Shown: piece after piece, positions 26,628 through 35,323 of the stretch
Position numbering within the stretch: position 1 is the stretch's first letter
Layout of the letters: each line of letters begins with the position of its first letter
Assembly: GCF_024256385.1 (NCBI RefSeq)
Contig: NZ_JAMLFW010000001.1
Span: 744,001 to 808,000 of the forward strand
From: Anatilimnocola floriformis
GTDB taxonomy: Bacteria; Planctomycetota; Planctomycetia; Pirellulales; Pirellulaceae
Direction of reading: 5' to 3'
Length of the DNA: 64,000 nucleotides
The notes under the pieces: model-generated
The model's input: only the letters and a program-made list of their open reading frames with translations
Databases searched by the model: none
Told to the model about the DNA's origin: nothing
Translations under genes and position numbers: made by a program

Positions 26628-28007
26628 ATGCCCGCCTTTCATTGCCCACCTCTACCGTCGTCGTTCCGCCACGCCCTGCGCGCAACCGCGCTCGGGCTGG
26701 GTGGCTGTTTGCTCGCAGCAACTTCGTTTGCGCAGCAGCCGGTGAATATCAGGCCGGTAGCGCATCAAGAGCAACCGCCGCCGGCGGTGCATCAGCTGCC
26801 GCCACAGGGGCAACTCGCGCCGCCGCAACCTCATGCGGGGCTCGCACTCGAGCAACTCGAGCAGATGGCGCTGCACAACAACCCTTCGCTCGGCCGTGCT
26901 CACGCGCAGGTGCAGATCGCGAAAGGGACCTGGGTGCAGGTCGGCTTGCCGCCGAATCCCTCGGTTGGTTACTCCGGCCAGCAGCTCGGCAGCAACGGAC
27001 TCGCCGAACAACATGGCGTGTATGTGACGCAGGAAATTGTTCGCGGCGGCAAACTGAATCTCAATCGTCAGGCCGCCGCGCATGAAGTGGCTCGGGCCGA
27101 GCAGGAGTTGGTCGCGCAGCAATATCGCGTGCTCACCGATGTCCGTACCGCCTACTATCGCGTGTTGATCGCGCAGCGGCAGATCGATCTGACTACCGAT
27201 ATTGCCCGGATGTACAGCCAGGCACTCGACACAACCAACAAACTGCTAAAGGCCCAGGAAATCAGCCGGCTCGATCTGCTCGATGCTCAACTCGATTTGG
27301 AAAATGCCCGCGTCGCGCTGCAGAACGCGCAGTACAGCCATTCGTCCGCCTGGCGCAGTCTGACTGCCGTGCTTGGTCAACCCGATTTTCAACCGCAACC
27401 GTTGGCCGGCGATGTGACAGTCGCGGCCAAGAAGCTCAACTATCAGGAAATGCTGCAGCGAATGCTGACCGCAAGCCCCGAGATCGCCGCCGCGGCGAGT
27501 GAAATCGAACGGGCGCGCTGGGCCTATCAACGAGCGCTGGTCGAGCACAAAGGCAACGTCAACCTGCAAGCGCTTTACAACTGGCAAGACAACGGCATTG
27601 GCGGCCGGCCCGACGGCGCGCTCATCGTCGACATGCCGATCCCGATCTGGAACAAGAATCAGGGCGGCATCGTGAAAGCGCAGGGCGAAGTGACCGTGGC
27701 CGAGCACAAGATGGCGTTGCTAGAGCTGGATATTCAGCAGCGGTTAGCACCGGTCTTCGAGCGTTACGAAAGCTCGGCCAACCAGGTGGAGCGGATGCAA
27801 GGGACGATTCTCAAGCTCGCGCAGGAGAACGTTGACCTTTCGCGCAAAGCTTATCAGGCCGGTGAGCAGACATACCTGGAAATGCTCGACGCGCAGCGTA
27901 AGTACTCAAACGCACATTCGATGTATCTCGATGCCCTCCGTGATCTGCGGTTGGCCGAAGCCGAGATGGAAGGTTTCTTGTTGCAGAATAGCTTGCAGGC
28001 TAAGTAA
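26628..28007 (+). CDS. TolC-family outer membrane efflux protein
   Basis: An outer-membrane-factor protein of 459 residues, the type that forms a trimeric exit channel for efflux pumps. A signal peptide (about 1-35) is followed by a Pro/Gln-rich linker and then two tandem OEP repeats of long coiled helices, with conserved Asn-Pro-Ser-Leu near the first helix and a second internal copy after Ser-Pro-Glu-Ile. Best resemblance is to CzcC/CusC-like metal-efflux channels. ATG at 26628. No RND pump or membrane-fusion gene is adjacent, so it is an orphan here; partners must be elsewhere. A transglutaminase-like gene follows after 166 bases. Confidence 0.9.
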   Translation: MPAFHCPPLPSSFRHALRATALGLGGCLLAATSFAQQPVNIRPVAHQEQPPPAVHQLPPQGQLAPPQPHAGLALEQLEQMALHNNPSLGRAHAQVQIAKGTWVQVGLPPNPSVGYSGQQLGSNGLAEQHGVYVTQEIVRGGKLNLNRQAAAHEVARAEQELVAQQYRVLTDVRTAYYRVLIAQRQIDLTTDIARMYSQALDTTNKLLKAQEISRLDLLDAQLDLENARVALQNAQYSHSSAWRSLTAVLGQPDFQPQPLAGDVTVAAKKLNYQEMLQRMLTASPEIAAAASEIERARWAYQRALVEHKGNVNLQALYNWQDNGIGGRPDGALIVDMPIPIWNKNQGGIVKAQGEVTVAEHKMALLELDIQQRLAPVFERYESSANQVERMQGTILKLAQENVDLSRKAYQAGEQTYLEMLDAQRKYSNAHSMYLDALRDLRLAEAEMEGFLLQNSLQAK

Positions 28008-28173
28008 ACGCCGCCGTGTCATCCGCGACTCGCCTACGCTTCGTGTATAATACAGACTCGCCTTGCTGCCGCTGACCTGCGCGGCGCTCTCTCTTCCGGC
28101 AAGCACGCGAACCTATGTGTTCGACAGTTTTTGATTGGTCATGTGGCCGATCTCAGCCGGCGGTCCACACTTC

Positions 28174-28989
28174 ATGCTGATCAAAGTTGGTTACGAGATT
28201 GCCTTCGTTTCGCCACAGCCGGCGCCGATGGTGCTGATGCTCTATTTGCATCCCACGCGGGCGTTGACTACACGTCAGCCCGATCGACTGGCCATTCGGC
28301 CGCCGCTGCCGGTGGCCGAATACCACGACTTGTACGGCAACAAATGTGGGCGGATTGCCGCGCCGGCCGGTCGCGTGGTGTTCCGCAATGAAGCCCTGGT
28401 TGAAGACTGCGGCCTGCCCGATTTGCAAGCACCGCAGGCCACGCAGGCGCAGGTGCAAGATCTGCCCAACGACGTGCTGCTGTACTTGCTCGCCAGTCGT
28501 TACTGCGAAGTCGATAGCGAACTCAAGGATGTGGCCTGGCGGCTATTCGGCGAGACTCCGCCGGGTTGGGCTCGCGTGCAGGCGATCACCAACTTCGTCC
28601 ATCGGCACATTCGGTTCGACTATCAAAAGGCTCGCGCCAATCGCACGGCGCTTGACGCCTTTCGCGAGCGTGTGGGAGTCTGCCGCGACTTCATGCACCT
28701 GGCGATCACGTTCTGCCGTAATTGCAACATTCCCGCCCGCTACTGCACGGGCTATCTTGGCGACATCGGTGTGCCGGCGGTGCCGAGCCCGATGGATTTC
28801 AGCGCGTGGTTCGAAGCCTATCTCGGTGGCCAATGGTATGCCTTCGACGCCCGCAACAATGTGCCGCGCGTCGGCCGCGTGCTGATGGCCCGGGGTCGAG
28901 ATGCCGCCGACGTGGCTCTTACGACGACCTTCGGCGTGAATACACTGGAGTCGTTCAAGGTCTGGACCGACGAAGTTCGCGGAAACTAA
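28174..28989 (+). CDS. Transglutaminase-like protein
   Basis: A 271-residue cytoplasmic protein with a bacterial transglutaminase/cysteine-protease-like core. The nucleophile Cys is in Gly-Val-Cys-Arg-Asp-Phe-Met-His, and the Asp in Tyr-Ala-Phe-Asp-Ala-Arg-Asn matches the third triad member. The segment where the catalytic His normally stands reads Met-Asp-Phe-Ser-Ala-Trp-Phe-Glu, i.e. Ser replaces His; the codon is AGC. I chose the ATG at 28174 as the start of the conserved beta region. A TATAAT box with TG directly before it is at 28044-28051, without a good -35. The next gene starts 2 bases after the stop, so the two are an operon. Substrate unknown. Confidence 0.85.
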   Translation: MLIKVGYEIAFVSPQPAPMVLMLYLHPTRALTTRQPDRLAIRPPLPVAEYHDLYGNKCGRIAAPAGRVVFRNEALVEDCGLPDLQAPQATQAQVQDLPNDVLLYLLASRYCEVDSELKDVAWRLFGETPPGWARVQAITNFVHRHIRFDYQKARANRTALDAFRERVGVCRDFMHLAITFCRNCNIPARYCTGYLGDIGVPAVPSPMDFSAWFEAYLGGQWYAFDARNNVPRVGRVLMARGRDAADVALTTTFGVNTLESFKVWTDEVRGN

Positions 28990-28991
28990 GC

Positions 28992-29468
28992 GTGCGTGAC
29001 GATGCCGATCAGTGGTACTTCGCCTACGGCAGCAACTTGCTCGCCGCGCAGATGATCGAGCGGACCGGGCCGATTCGCACCGAAGAAGAACAGCCTCGTC
29101 GTGCGCGGCTGCCGAATCAACGCGTGGTTTTCAACATGCTCGGCAGTGATGGCGAAATTTACGCCAACATCGAGCCTGCCGCTCACGACGTGCTCGGCGT
29201 GGTCTATCGAATCGGGCCGCCAGGGCTCGCTAGTTTGGATGAGTTCGAAGAGGGCTACGAGCGGCGTCAGGTGATCGTAATCACTGACGACGGCGTTGAA
29301 CTGGCAGCGATCGTGTATGTCTCGCTGCCAGAAAACGTAACCGCGCCGCGGCAGCCGAGCGAGGAATATCTAACGCGGATCATTACCGGCGCGCGCGAGC
29401 AAGGCTTGCCTGGCGAATACATCGAAACGTTATTGGCGAACCTAACAGTTACTCATCGCCAACGGTAA
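28992..29468 (+). CDS. Gamma-glutamylcyclotransferase (AIG2-like) family protein
   Basis: A 158-residue protein with the family start Tyr-Phe-Ala-Tyr-Gly-Ser-Asn-Leu (9-16) and the catalytic Glu in Leu-Asp-Glu-Phe-Glu-Glu-Gly-Tyr. These enzymes release 5-oxoproline from gamma-glutamyl amines or glutathione-type peptides. Start is a GTG at 28992, two bases after the transglutaminase-like stop, with GCGGAAA upstream, so translation is coupled. Pairing with a transglutaminase-like protein could mean shared work on gamma-glutamyl bonds, which is inference. The 3' end overlaps the convergent lipoprotein gene by 20 bases. Confidence 0.87.
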   Translation: MRDDADQWYFAYGSNLLAAQMIERTGPIRTEEEQPRRARLPNQRVVFNMLGSDGEIYANIEPAAHDVLGVVYRIGPPGLASLDEFEEGYERRQVIVITDDGVELAAIVYVSLPENVTAPRQPSEEYLTRIITGAREQGLPGEYIETLLANLTVTHRQR

Positions 29469-29712
29469 CGTTGATCGCATCGCCGGTCGGCCTCTGCGGT
29501 GTTGTCCTTTGCGCACTCGGATTCACAGCTCCCTTGCGCATGTATTGCTGAGTTGTCGGCGGCGAAGTCGAGGGTTGATTGGCCGGCTTATTCCAGCCGT
29601 CGCCACCCATGGGCCACCAAGGCATCGGTTGGAGGCCACCGTTGGGCGACAAGCAACCGGTGGCAGTGCTGAGGGCGGCAATGACGATGATCGAGAGTCC
29701 GATTTTTTTCAT
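29449..29712 (-). CDS. Small proline-rich lipoprotein
   Basis: An 87-residue protein with a short lipoprotein signal: Met-Lys-Lys, a hydrophobic run, then Thr-Ala-Thr-Gly-Cys (Cys about residue 20). The mature part is Pro-, Gln- and Thr-rich without visible domain, as in many small planctomycete lipoproteins. I chose the ATG at 29712 because it precedes the signal; an upstream frame exists but reads through low-complexity repeat. It overlaps the end of the convergent gamma-glutamylcyclotransferase gene by 20 bases. Function unknown. Confidence 0.68.
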   Translation of the reverse strand: MKKIGLSIIVIAALSTATGCLSPNGGLQPMPWWPMGGDGWNKPANQPSTSPPTTQQYMRKGAVNPSAQRTTPQRPTGDAINVTVGDE

Positions 29713-29753
29713 GGCTTTATTCGTTGGGTGACTTGGGCTGCTCATCGCGAGAG

Positions 29754-29790
29754 CATGAATCTGCAATCTGAAGTTTGAAATCTGCAATTC
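29754..29790. repeat. TGCAATCTG-type low-complexity repeat
   Basis: Short tandem units built on AATCTGCAATCTGAA between the lipoprotein and DUF11 genes. The same unit recurs at 39341-39371 and 39415-39448; a looser AGAATGCAGAATG version is at 25862-25895. Confidence 0.6.
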
Positions 29791-32067
29791 CTACTGATCG
29801 CTGTAGACCCGCGTGCTCTCTTCGCGCGTGACTGGCGTGGGCCATTCGGCGCTGCTGATCTGCACACGGATGATGAAGTCGCCCGCTTTCTGAGCGTTGG
29901 CTTGAATTCGGAAGACGGCTTCTTCTTGTGGATTCAAACGAGCGAGAGGTTCGAAGATGACGCGCGAGCCATCGTTGGCGGCCCGCGTCGGCCCTTCGCC
30001 GGAAAGTGCCTTTAGTTCCGCCGGCAGGAGCGCGGCCAGGCGGATGTTGGTCGCCGTTTTGGTGCCGACGTTGCGAACTCGCACTTCGTAGGTCGTGTCG
30101 CCGCCGACTTCGATCGGATCCGAGAGATCGGCGATCGAGTGGACGAGTTCCGCCGAGGCGTCGACGCTCACCACTTGTTCGAACGCGGTGTTCAAGCCGA
30201 GATCCGCACGGCCTTCGATGCGAAGCTTTTGATCGCCGACTTCCAGCGGCACAGCGGTCAGCTTTACATTGCCGGCCTTCGTGGCCGGAAGTTCTTCCAG
30301 GCTCCAGAAGACGGCGTGTTGCTGAGCGTCGTATTGTCCTTGCGCGTCGGTTTCGACGAACTTCATGCCGCGGGGGAGATAGGCGACGAGTTCGACATCG
30401 CGAGCTGCCGCGGTGCCGGGGTTGCTGATCGACAGTGTGTAAGTCGCCGGCCGTTCGAGGAAACGCTTCTTTGGGCCGTTGATGCCGACCTGCAGTTGCG
30501 GGGCGACGACTTCGATATTGATCGCATGCTGGGCCGCGAGATTTCCATCGCCACGAACGACGATCGTGTTCTTGATCACGCCGGCCTTGTCAGCGCGGAG
30601 CGTGAGTTCCAGTCGCTTTGACTCGCCAGGGCGCAGCGTGCCGATTTCGTATTCCAGTTCGTTGCCGGCGACATGGGTCAGCCCCTGCGGCACGTCTTCT
30701 TCCACGACGATGCCCGTCGCGGCGCCGGTGCCGGGGTTGGTGACGGTGATCGTCATGTTGAGCGATTCGCCGATGAGCAGTTTCGCCGGAGCAGTATGTT
30801 CGATCTGCAGCATGGGCCGCGTGCAAACCGAGCGGGCCGTAGCCGAGGCGGCGAACGACACCTGGGCGACGCTGCCGATTTCACCTTCTTGCTGCGGCAT
30901 CACCTGTAGTTGAATGACTTGTTCGTCACCGGCCTGCATCGTGCCGAGCGGCCACACCAGCGTGCCATCGGCGGCGCGTTGGAATTGCGGCTTCGATTCG
31001 ACGAGTTGCGTGCCCTTCGGAATGTGATCGGTCACTTGCACTTGCTGAGCCGCGATCTGACCGACGTTTTTCACGCGCAGTTCAAAGGTCGCCAGTTTGC
31101 CGATTTGAATTTCCGCCGGCGCGATCTTCTCGAGCGTCAGCGCGGGAGTTTGTGCGCCTTCGAAGTGACGTTCGCCAGGCGTTCCTTTGCCGGTGGCTTC
31201 GCGGCCGGCCGTCATTTCGCTCGTCGAAGGATTCGCTGGTTGGCCATAACCACCGAGACTGCGAGGCGGTGACGACAACGATCCAGCCGACGGACCAACT
31301 GGACTTGGTGACGACGGTTGATATTGTTCGACCGGCGCAGCTGCCGGCGGCGGACTGGCAAAGCGATTGAGCGGCGCTGGTGCGGCGTAAGACGGAGCCG
31401 GGGCTGGCGCTGCATAGGACGGAGCCGGGGCCGGTTGCAGGTGCGTTGGCGCCAACGAAGTCGGCGGGCCGAGCGGTTGCGGCGGCCCCAGTTGTTGTGG
31501 CGGTGCTGTTTGCTCTGGCTGCGCGTAAGCATCGGCCGGCGGTTGCTGCGGGAACGGCGCGGGCTGTTCAGCGGCCGGCTGTTCGGCCGGATCATTGTCG
31601 GCCACGCCAAAGCCACGGATCGGATTGACGGGAGCTTCAGCCGTATTTGTTTCAGGCTGCGTAGCATCTGGCGGCGGACCAAACGCGGGCGCTGGCCCGG
31701 CAACCGGCGGTTGATACGGCGCGGTGTGTCCACCGTCGCCGTACGCAGGCTCCAGCGGCGCGGGGGGCGCGCTCGACGGCTGACCGTAAGTCGGGTTGTT
31801 GTTGAATGCGAACGGCTGCTGTGCGGTGGGCGGCGGCGGCGGTGCGTTCGGATCGAAGGCCGGCGACTCGGCGGATAGCTGGGCGACTTCGCCATCGCCC
31901 ACGCCGGTGACGACTTTCTTCGGTTCTGGCAGCGGCGCCTTTTTGCTGAAGCGCGAGTACGCCGCCCACGCCGTGAACACGCCAGTGCTCATGACGACGA
32001 GGATGAGTGCGAGCTTGATGCTCACCTTTGCACGAACCCACTTGAGCATTCCCCATACGCGGTTCAT
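29791..32067 (-). CDS. Large envelope protein with DUF11 repeats and proline-rich stalk
   Basis: A 758-residue protein with a single N-terminal transmembrane segment (about 17-40), a long Pro/Ala/Gln-rich low-complexity region (about 60-290), and then at least four DUF11/CARDB-type beta-sandwich repeats. The repeats carry Asn-Val-Gly or Asn-Pro-Gly and Pro-x-Gly at regular spacing (for example Val-Lys-Asn-Val-Gly-Gln and Val-Thr-Asn-Pro-Gly-Thr). Such proteins are anchored envelope or surface proteins. ATG at 32067, in front of Asn-Arg-Val-Trp-Gly; an upstream TTG-started extension is less likely. The low-complexity stalk may be length-variable between strains. Function unknown beyond a structural role. 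Confidence 0.85.
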   Translation of the reverse strand: MNRVWGMLKWVRAKVSIKLALILVVMSTGVFTAWAAYSRFSKKAPLPEPKKVVTGVGDGEVAQLSAESPAFDPNAPPPPPTAQQPFAFNNNPTYGQPSSAPPAPLEPAYGDGGHTAPYQPPVAGPAPAFGPPPDATQPETNTAEAPVNPIRGFGVADNDPAEQPAAEQPAPFPQQPPADAYAQPEQTAPPQQLGPPQPLGPPTSLAPTHLQPAPAPSYAAPAPAPSYAAPAPLNRFASPPPAAAPVEQYQPSSPSPVGPSAGSLSSPPRSLGGYGQPANPSTSEMTAGREATGKGTPGERHFEGAQTPALTLEKIAPAEIQIGKLATFELRVKNVGQIAAQQVQVTDHIPKGTQLVESKPQFQRAADGTLVWPLGTMQAGDEQVIQLQVMPQQEGEIGSVAQVSFAASATARSVCTRPMLQIEHTAPAKLLIGESLNMTITVTNPGTGAATGIVVEEDVPQGLTHVAGNELEYEIGTLRPGESKRLELTLRADKAGVIKNTIVVRGDGNLAAQHAINIEVVAPQLQVGINGPKKRFLERPATYTLSISNPGTAAARDVELVAYLPRGMKFVETDAQGQYDAQQHAVFWSLEELPATKAGNVKLTAVPLEVGDQKLRIEGRADLGLNTAFEQVVSVDASAELVHSIADLSDPIEVGGDTTYEVRVRNVGTKTATNIRLAALLPAELKALSGEGPTRAANDGSRVIFEPLARLNPQEEAVFRIQANAQKAGDFIIRVQISSAEWPTPVTREESTRVYSDQ

Positions 32068-32520
32068 GTCAGTACGCCTCTGGCCCTGGGCCCAAACTTG
32101 AGTAATTCCGCCGACGAGTTCGCGCAAAATCGCGATCCGGCGGGTAATTAGCAAAACGAGGCGAAGCCGGAAAGGGCAAAGGAAGGCAAGAACTAAGAAG
32201 TCAGAACGCAGAATGGAGCGATGAACGCTAGCGATTTGACTTTTGCCTATTCAGTAATTTATCGCGGCGAAATCTCCCGCGGCTGAAAATCGACGTATGT
32301 TTTAGATGGGTTTGGCCGCAGCAACTGTCGCTGGTTTGCTGCGGTCGCGCTCGCCACTTGCTTGCACACACAACGCTCTCGCGTTTCACCGCGCGAGGGT
32401 AGTTGTGTGGGCGGCAGACCTGAACCAGGGGCGCCAGCGCTCCCTCCCCGAATCGAGGCCGTCGCGTATCCGCTGCGCGACGGCCTCTCTTTGTTTCTTG
32501 CCTGGGCCCGACTTATCGCC
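32068..32520. other. Gene-free stretch upstream of the DUF11 gene
   Basis: No convincing gene. The left part likely holds the DUF11 gene's promoter, not recognised; the right part holds the hairpin at 32455-32487. Nothing else seen. Confidence 0.5.
32455..32487 (+). terminator. Perfect 12-base hairpin, terminator-like
   Basis: GAGGCCGTCGCG pairs perfectly with CGCGACGGCCTC around a 9-base loop. On the plus strand it is followed by TCTTTGTTTCTT; on the minus strand there is no U-rich tail. It lies just downstream of the Cys-rich peptide gene (minus) and no plus-strand gene precedes it. Confidence 0.6.
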
Positions 32521-32787
32521 TTACTTGGCGGGAGCTGGTTCCGGCGGCGGAGCATTTTGATCGACGGCCGGAGCCGGTTCGGCCGCAGCCATGTTTGGAT
32601 CGGCCATGGCTCCGTTGTGATAGCCGTTCACTTGGCAGCCGGTCTGGCAACCATAATGTTGGGTCGCGCAGCCGTTGCCACAGCCGCGGCGCGATTGACG
32701 GCCGCCGCAACGACGACCAGCTTCGGCGTCGAGCGAGGTTAACAGGGTAAACGTGCCGACCAACGCCAGCAGGAAGAGGTTCTTCAT
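32521..32787 (-). CDS. Small Cys-rich exported peptide
   Basis: An 88-residue precursor with a signal peptide (about 1-23, ending Ala-Glu-Ala). The mature part is Cys-rich (five Cys in roughly 25 residues: Arg-Arg-Cys-Gly, Gly-Cys-Gly, Gly-Cys-Ala, Gly-Cys-Gln, Gly-Cys-Gln) and then Ala/Pro-rich. Exported Cys-rich peptides of this kind are common in planctomycetes and are sometimes abundant in the envelope. ATG at 32787 with GGAG 9 bases upstream; a longer open frame lies upstream but lacks a signal. The hairpin at 32455-32487 follows. Function unknown. Confidence 0.72.
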   Translation of the reverse strand: MKNLFLLALVGTFTLLTSLDAEAGRRCGGRQSRRGCGNGCATQHYGCQTGCQVNGYHNGAMADPNMAAAEPAPAVDQNAPPPEPAPAK

Positions 32788-33088
32788 CTCAATCACTCCA
32801 AAGTATTTGTGCCCTACGCCGGCTAAGAGAGGCCGGCTCGGCTCGCTGGTAAAGCAGATGCGATGCCAAAAGATGCGCACGGCAAAATTGGTGAGCAGAC
32901 TGCCCCATTCAGCGGAGAGCGGCAGTGATTCAGAGCCGCGCTATGGATGAGAAGATGGAGATGGATTGATCCTTTGCCGTTCGGCTTGAGCGCGCGCGAA
33001 CCATTTTCTCTGCACCGCCTGCGAGCTAGCAGCGCATTCCTTAGAATGTGCCGCAGCAACCTCGAATCCTCTCACTGGAGCACGACAC

Positions 33089-33568
33089 ATGGCAGATTGG
33101 CTTGAAGAAGGCACCAAGGCCCCGGCCTTCACTTTGGCGGACGACAACGGCAACAAGGTGAAGCTCGCCGACCTCAAGGGGAGCCCGGTCGTTCTCTACT
33201 TTTATCCCGCCGACGACACCCCCGGCTGCACGCGCGAAGCCTGCGCCTTTCGCGATCAACAAGCCGAACTGAAAAAGCTCGGCGCGAAGGTGCTCGGCGT
33301 GAGCCCCGACGATGTCGCCAGCCACGGCAAGTTTCGCGACAAGTTCAAACTCAACTTCCCGCTCCTCGCCGATCCGGATCACGCGGTGGCCGAAAAATTC
33401 GGCGCTTGGCGCGAGAAGAATATGTACGGCAAAAAGTCGATGGGCATCGCCCGCTCGACGTTCTTAATCGACGGAACGGGTGTCATTCGCAAAGTCTGGC
33501 GCGCGGTCAAAGTCGACGGCCATGATGCGAAGGTGCTGGAAGCGCTTCAGGCGATGATCGAAGAGTAA
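33089..33568 (+). CDS. bcp: Thioredoxin-dependent peroxiredoxin, Bcp/PrxQ type
   Basis: Reduces hydroperoxides using thioredoxin. The 159-residue protein has the atypical 2-Cys pattern Pro-Gly-Cys-Thr-Arg-Glu-Ala-Cys (peroxidatic and resolving Cys five residues apart) in a Tyr-Pro-Ala-Asp-Asp-Thr-Pro-Gly context, plus the conserved Gly-Val-Ser-Pro-Asp and Ala-Arg-Ser-Thr-Phe-Leu-Ile. It is cytoplasmic (no signal). ATG at 33089, with no strong ribosome binding site but a good family start. A GGACGGACCATTGGTCC-family repeat follows the stop. The 5' stretch 32788-33088 shows nothing clear except a small GCCGGC stem near 32819. Confidence 0.94.
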   Translation: MADWLEEGTKAPAFTLADDNGNKVKLADLKGSPVVLYFYPADDTPGCTREACAFRDQQAELKKLGAKVLGVSPDDVASHGKFRDKFKLNFPLLADPDHAVAEKFGAWREKNMYGKKSMGIARSTFLIDGTGVIRKVWRAVKVDGHDAKVLEALQAMIEE

Positions 33569-33576
33569 CTCTCTTC

Positions 33577-33667
33577 GTAGGACGGACGATTGGTCCGTCC
33601 AAGAAGCGGGTACTTCGCCCATCTGACTGCCAGAGCCACTCTAGACGGACCAATGGTCCGTCCTACG
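33577..33667. repeat. GGACCATTGGTCC-family mirror pair, copy 1
   Basis: TAGGACGGACGATTGGTCCG near 33578 and its mirror GACGGACCAATGGTCCGTCC near 33644 flank 35 bases. Each arm is itself palindromic. It separates the convergent bcp and GT-C-like genes. Larger related units occur at 37457-37551 and 48844-48934. Confidence 0.88.
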
Positions 33668-33681
33668 GATCGGGTCGCCGA

Positions 33682-35304
33682 TCAATAGTTAATCCACCCC
33701 AGCTGATACCAATATTCAAACAGCCACGGCTGGGACCATGGATTGAGCGCGGCGTAATTCGCCGAGAAGACGCTGATCGCAAAACAAATGACGGCGGCGA
33801 TTCGGCCCCAGCGTGAATTGGCGGTGGCATCGGCGGCGGGGATGATCGCGAGCAGCCACAGCGGAATCAGCCAGAACAACCACCTCAGGCCACTCGTCAC
33901 ACCGCCGTAGTTACGATCGATGAGCGGTCGGCTGAAGTAAAAGGCCAGCACGACGAGCGTCAGTAACGTGATCGCCGCGGCAAGAAACCACCGCGCGTCG
34001 CGTGGGCCGCGCAACCACAGGAACAAACCCCACACGCTGAAGAGCCAAATCGGTGTGAGGGAAAACAGGCCGTGGTGACCAATCAGGCAATTGAAAATGT
34101 AGACCGCGACCGACGGCTCGCCCTTATCGACGCCCTGCAGACGATCGGCAGTCCAATATGTTCCCTCGTAGTCATACCAGTCGTCCCACGCGCGGATCTC
34201 GATCTTGTCGGGCTTCACCAATTGCACGGCCAGGCGGTCGTGGCCATCTTCATCCCAAATCACCCACCGCTCGCCAGCAGTGCGTGGTTCAATGATCGTC
34301 TTCGGCGAGAGCTCGATCCCCTTGGCTTTTACTTCGCTAATGGCAACCGGCGGCAGCTGACCCGCTTCGAATTTTGCGGCCAGATCGGCCGGCAGTTGTG
34401 CGAGGACCGGGCCGTCTTTGTAGCGATGGGCGTAGGCCGGTTTCAAACTCTCATGCGCGAGGTAGTTCGTGCCGAGGGCGGCGGCAAATACAATCACCGC
34501 GGCAGGAGTGAACGCCACGAGTGTTTGCAGCGGTGCTCTCCACAGAATCACCACCGCGAGCATCGCGAAAAAAGCCAGCGCCGGCAACTCGCAAGTTACG
34601 GCAAAAGCCGCCGCGAGGCCTGCGACTACAAATCGCCACCAAGCCTTTGAATCGTTGGAGAAAACGGGCCACAGCGCCGCGAGCGCGACGATCACCGCCA
34701 CGGCAGCGACGACGTGGTTATTGAGCGTGATGGCAAACGTTGACAAAAAAGTCGCCTGCGTTGCGCACGCGACGACAAAGATCCGGCCCCATTGGCTCGT
34801 TCCCAACTTCTCGGCAAATAGCGCCACCAACCACATCGCTCCGATCAGCGGCAGCACATGACTGAGCAGCAGCATGAGTCGCGCGACATAAAATGTCTGA
34901 TGCTTGTTGCTCAGCGACGCCCCGGTTGTGTTTTTGATCAGCCAATACTCGCCCGCCATCAGCGTTGGCAGGAGCGTAGGCTTGCTGGAATAAAAATGTT
35001 CCTGGCTGTCGCGGCCGCGATGCTTTACGAGGTCGATCGTGTGCCACGCCCGTTGCCGATCTCCCTTGGCATTGAAGATGACATCGTCGATTGCATACGT
35101 TCCTTGATCACCGAGTGAGCGGATCGTGCACCAGCGACTTCGGTCGTTTGCACTCAAAAACGGCGAAGGATCGGCGATGCTCGTCGAGCGCACCTGCATC
35201 AACCGCGACGCCATTCCTGCCATCGCTACCGCGATCAGCAGCGCATACACGCCCCAGCGAATGGGTTGCCACTCATCCTTTTTCAACGCCGCCGTTTCCG
35301 CCAT
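33682..35304 (-). CDS. Polytopic membrane protein, GT-C-like glycosyltransferase candidate
   Basis: A 540-residue integral membrane protein with about 10-12 hydrophobic helices and one large external loop (about residues 60-130, plus a soluble stretch near 290-380). The early loop after helix 1, the Asp/Glu pairs (Asp-Gln-Gly-Thr-Tyr-Ala-Ile-Asp-Asp) and the overall layout resemble GT-C transferases that use lipid-linked sugars, but I cannot assign a family. The start ATG (35304) is 19 bases after the stop of a GtrB/DPM1-like GT2 gene, which would make the lipid-linked sugar donor. So the pair most likely glycosylates an envelope polymer or protein; that is inference. Confidence 0.75.
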   Translation of the reverse strand: MAETAALKKDEWQPIRWGVYALLIAVAMAGMASRLMQVRSTSIADPSPFLSANDRSRWCTIRSLGDQGTYAIDDVIFNAKGDRQRAWHTIDLVKHRGRDSQEHFYSSKPTLLPTLMAGEYWLIKNTTGASLSNKHQTFYVARLMLLLSHVLPLIGAMWLVALFAEKLGTSQWGRIFVVACATQATFLSTFAITLNNHVVAAVAVIVALAALWPVFSNDSKAWWRFVVAGLAAAFAVTCELPALAFFAMLAVVILWRAPLQTLVAFTPAAVIVFAAALGTNYLAHESLKPAYAHRYKDGPVLAQLPADLAAKFEAGQLPPVAISEVKAKGIELSPKTIIEPRTAGERWVIWDEDGHDRLAVQLVKPDKIEIRAWDDWYDYEGTYWTADRLQGVDKGEPSVAVYIFNCLIGHHGLFSLTPIWLFSVWGLFLWLRGPRDARWFLAAAITLLTLVVLAFYFSRPLIDRNYGGVTSGLRWLFWLIPLWLLAIIPAADATANSRWGRIAAVICFAISVFSANYAALNPWSQPWLFEYWYQLGWINY

Positions 35305-35323
35305 GGCCGTTGCCGTTCCTTCG

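Noticed and set aside
28044-28051. TATAAT box upstream of the transglutaminase-like gene as a promoter
   Set aside because: No acceptable -35 at 16-18 bases upstream, and it overlaps a GAGTCAC-type repeat fragment; kept only as a note in the gene entry.
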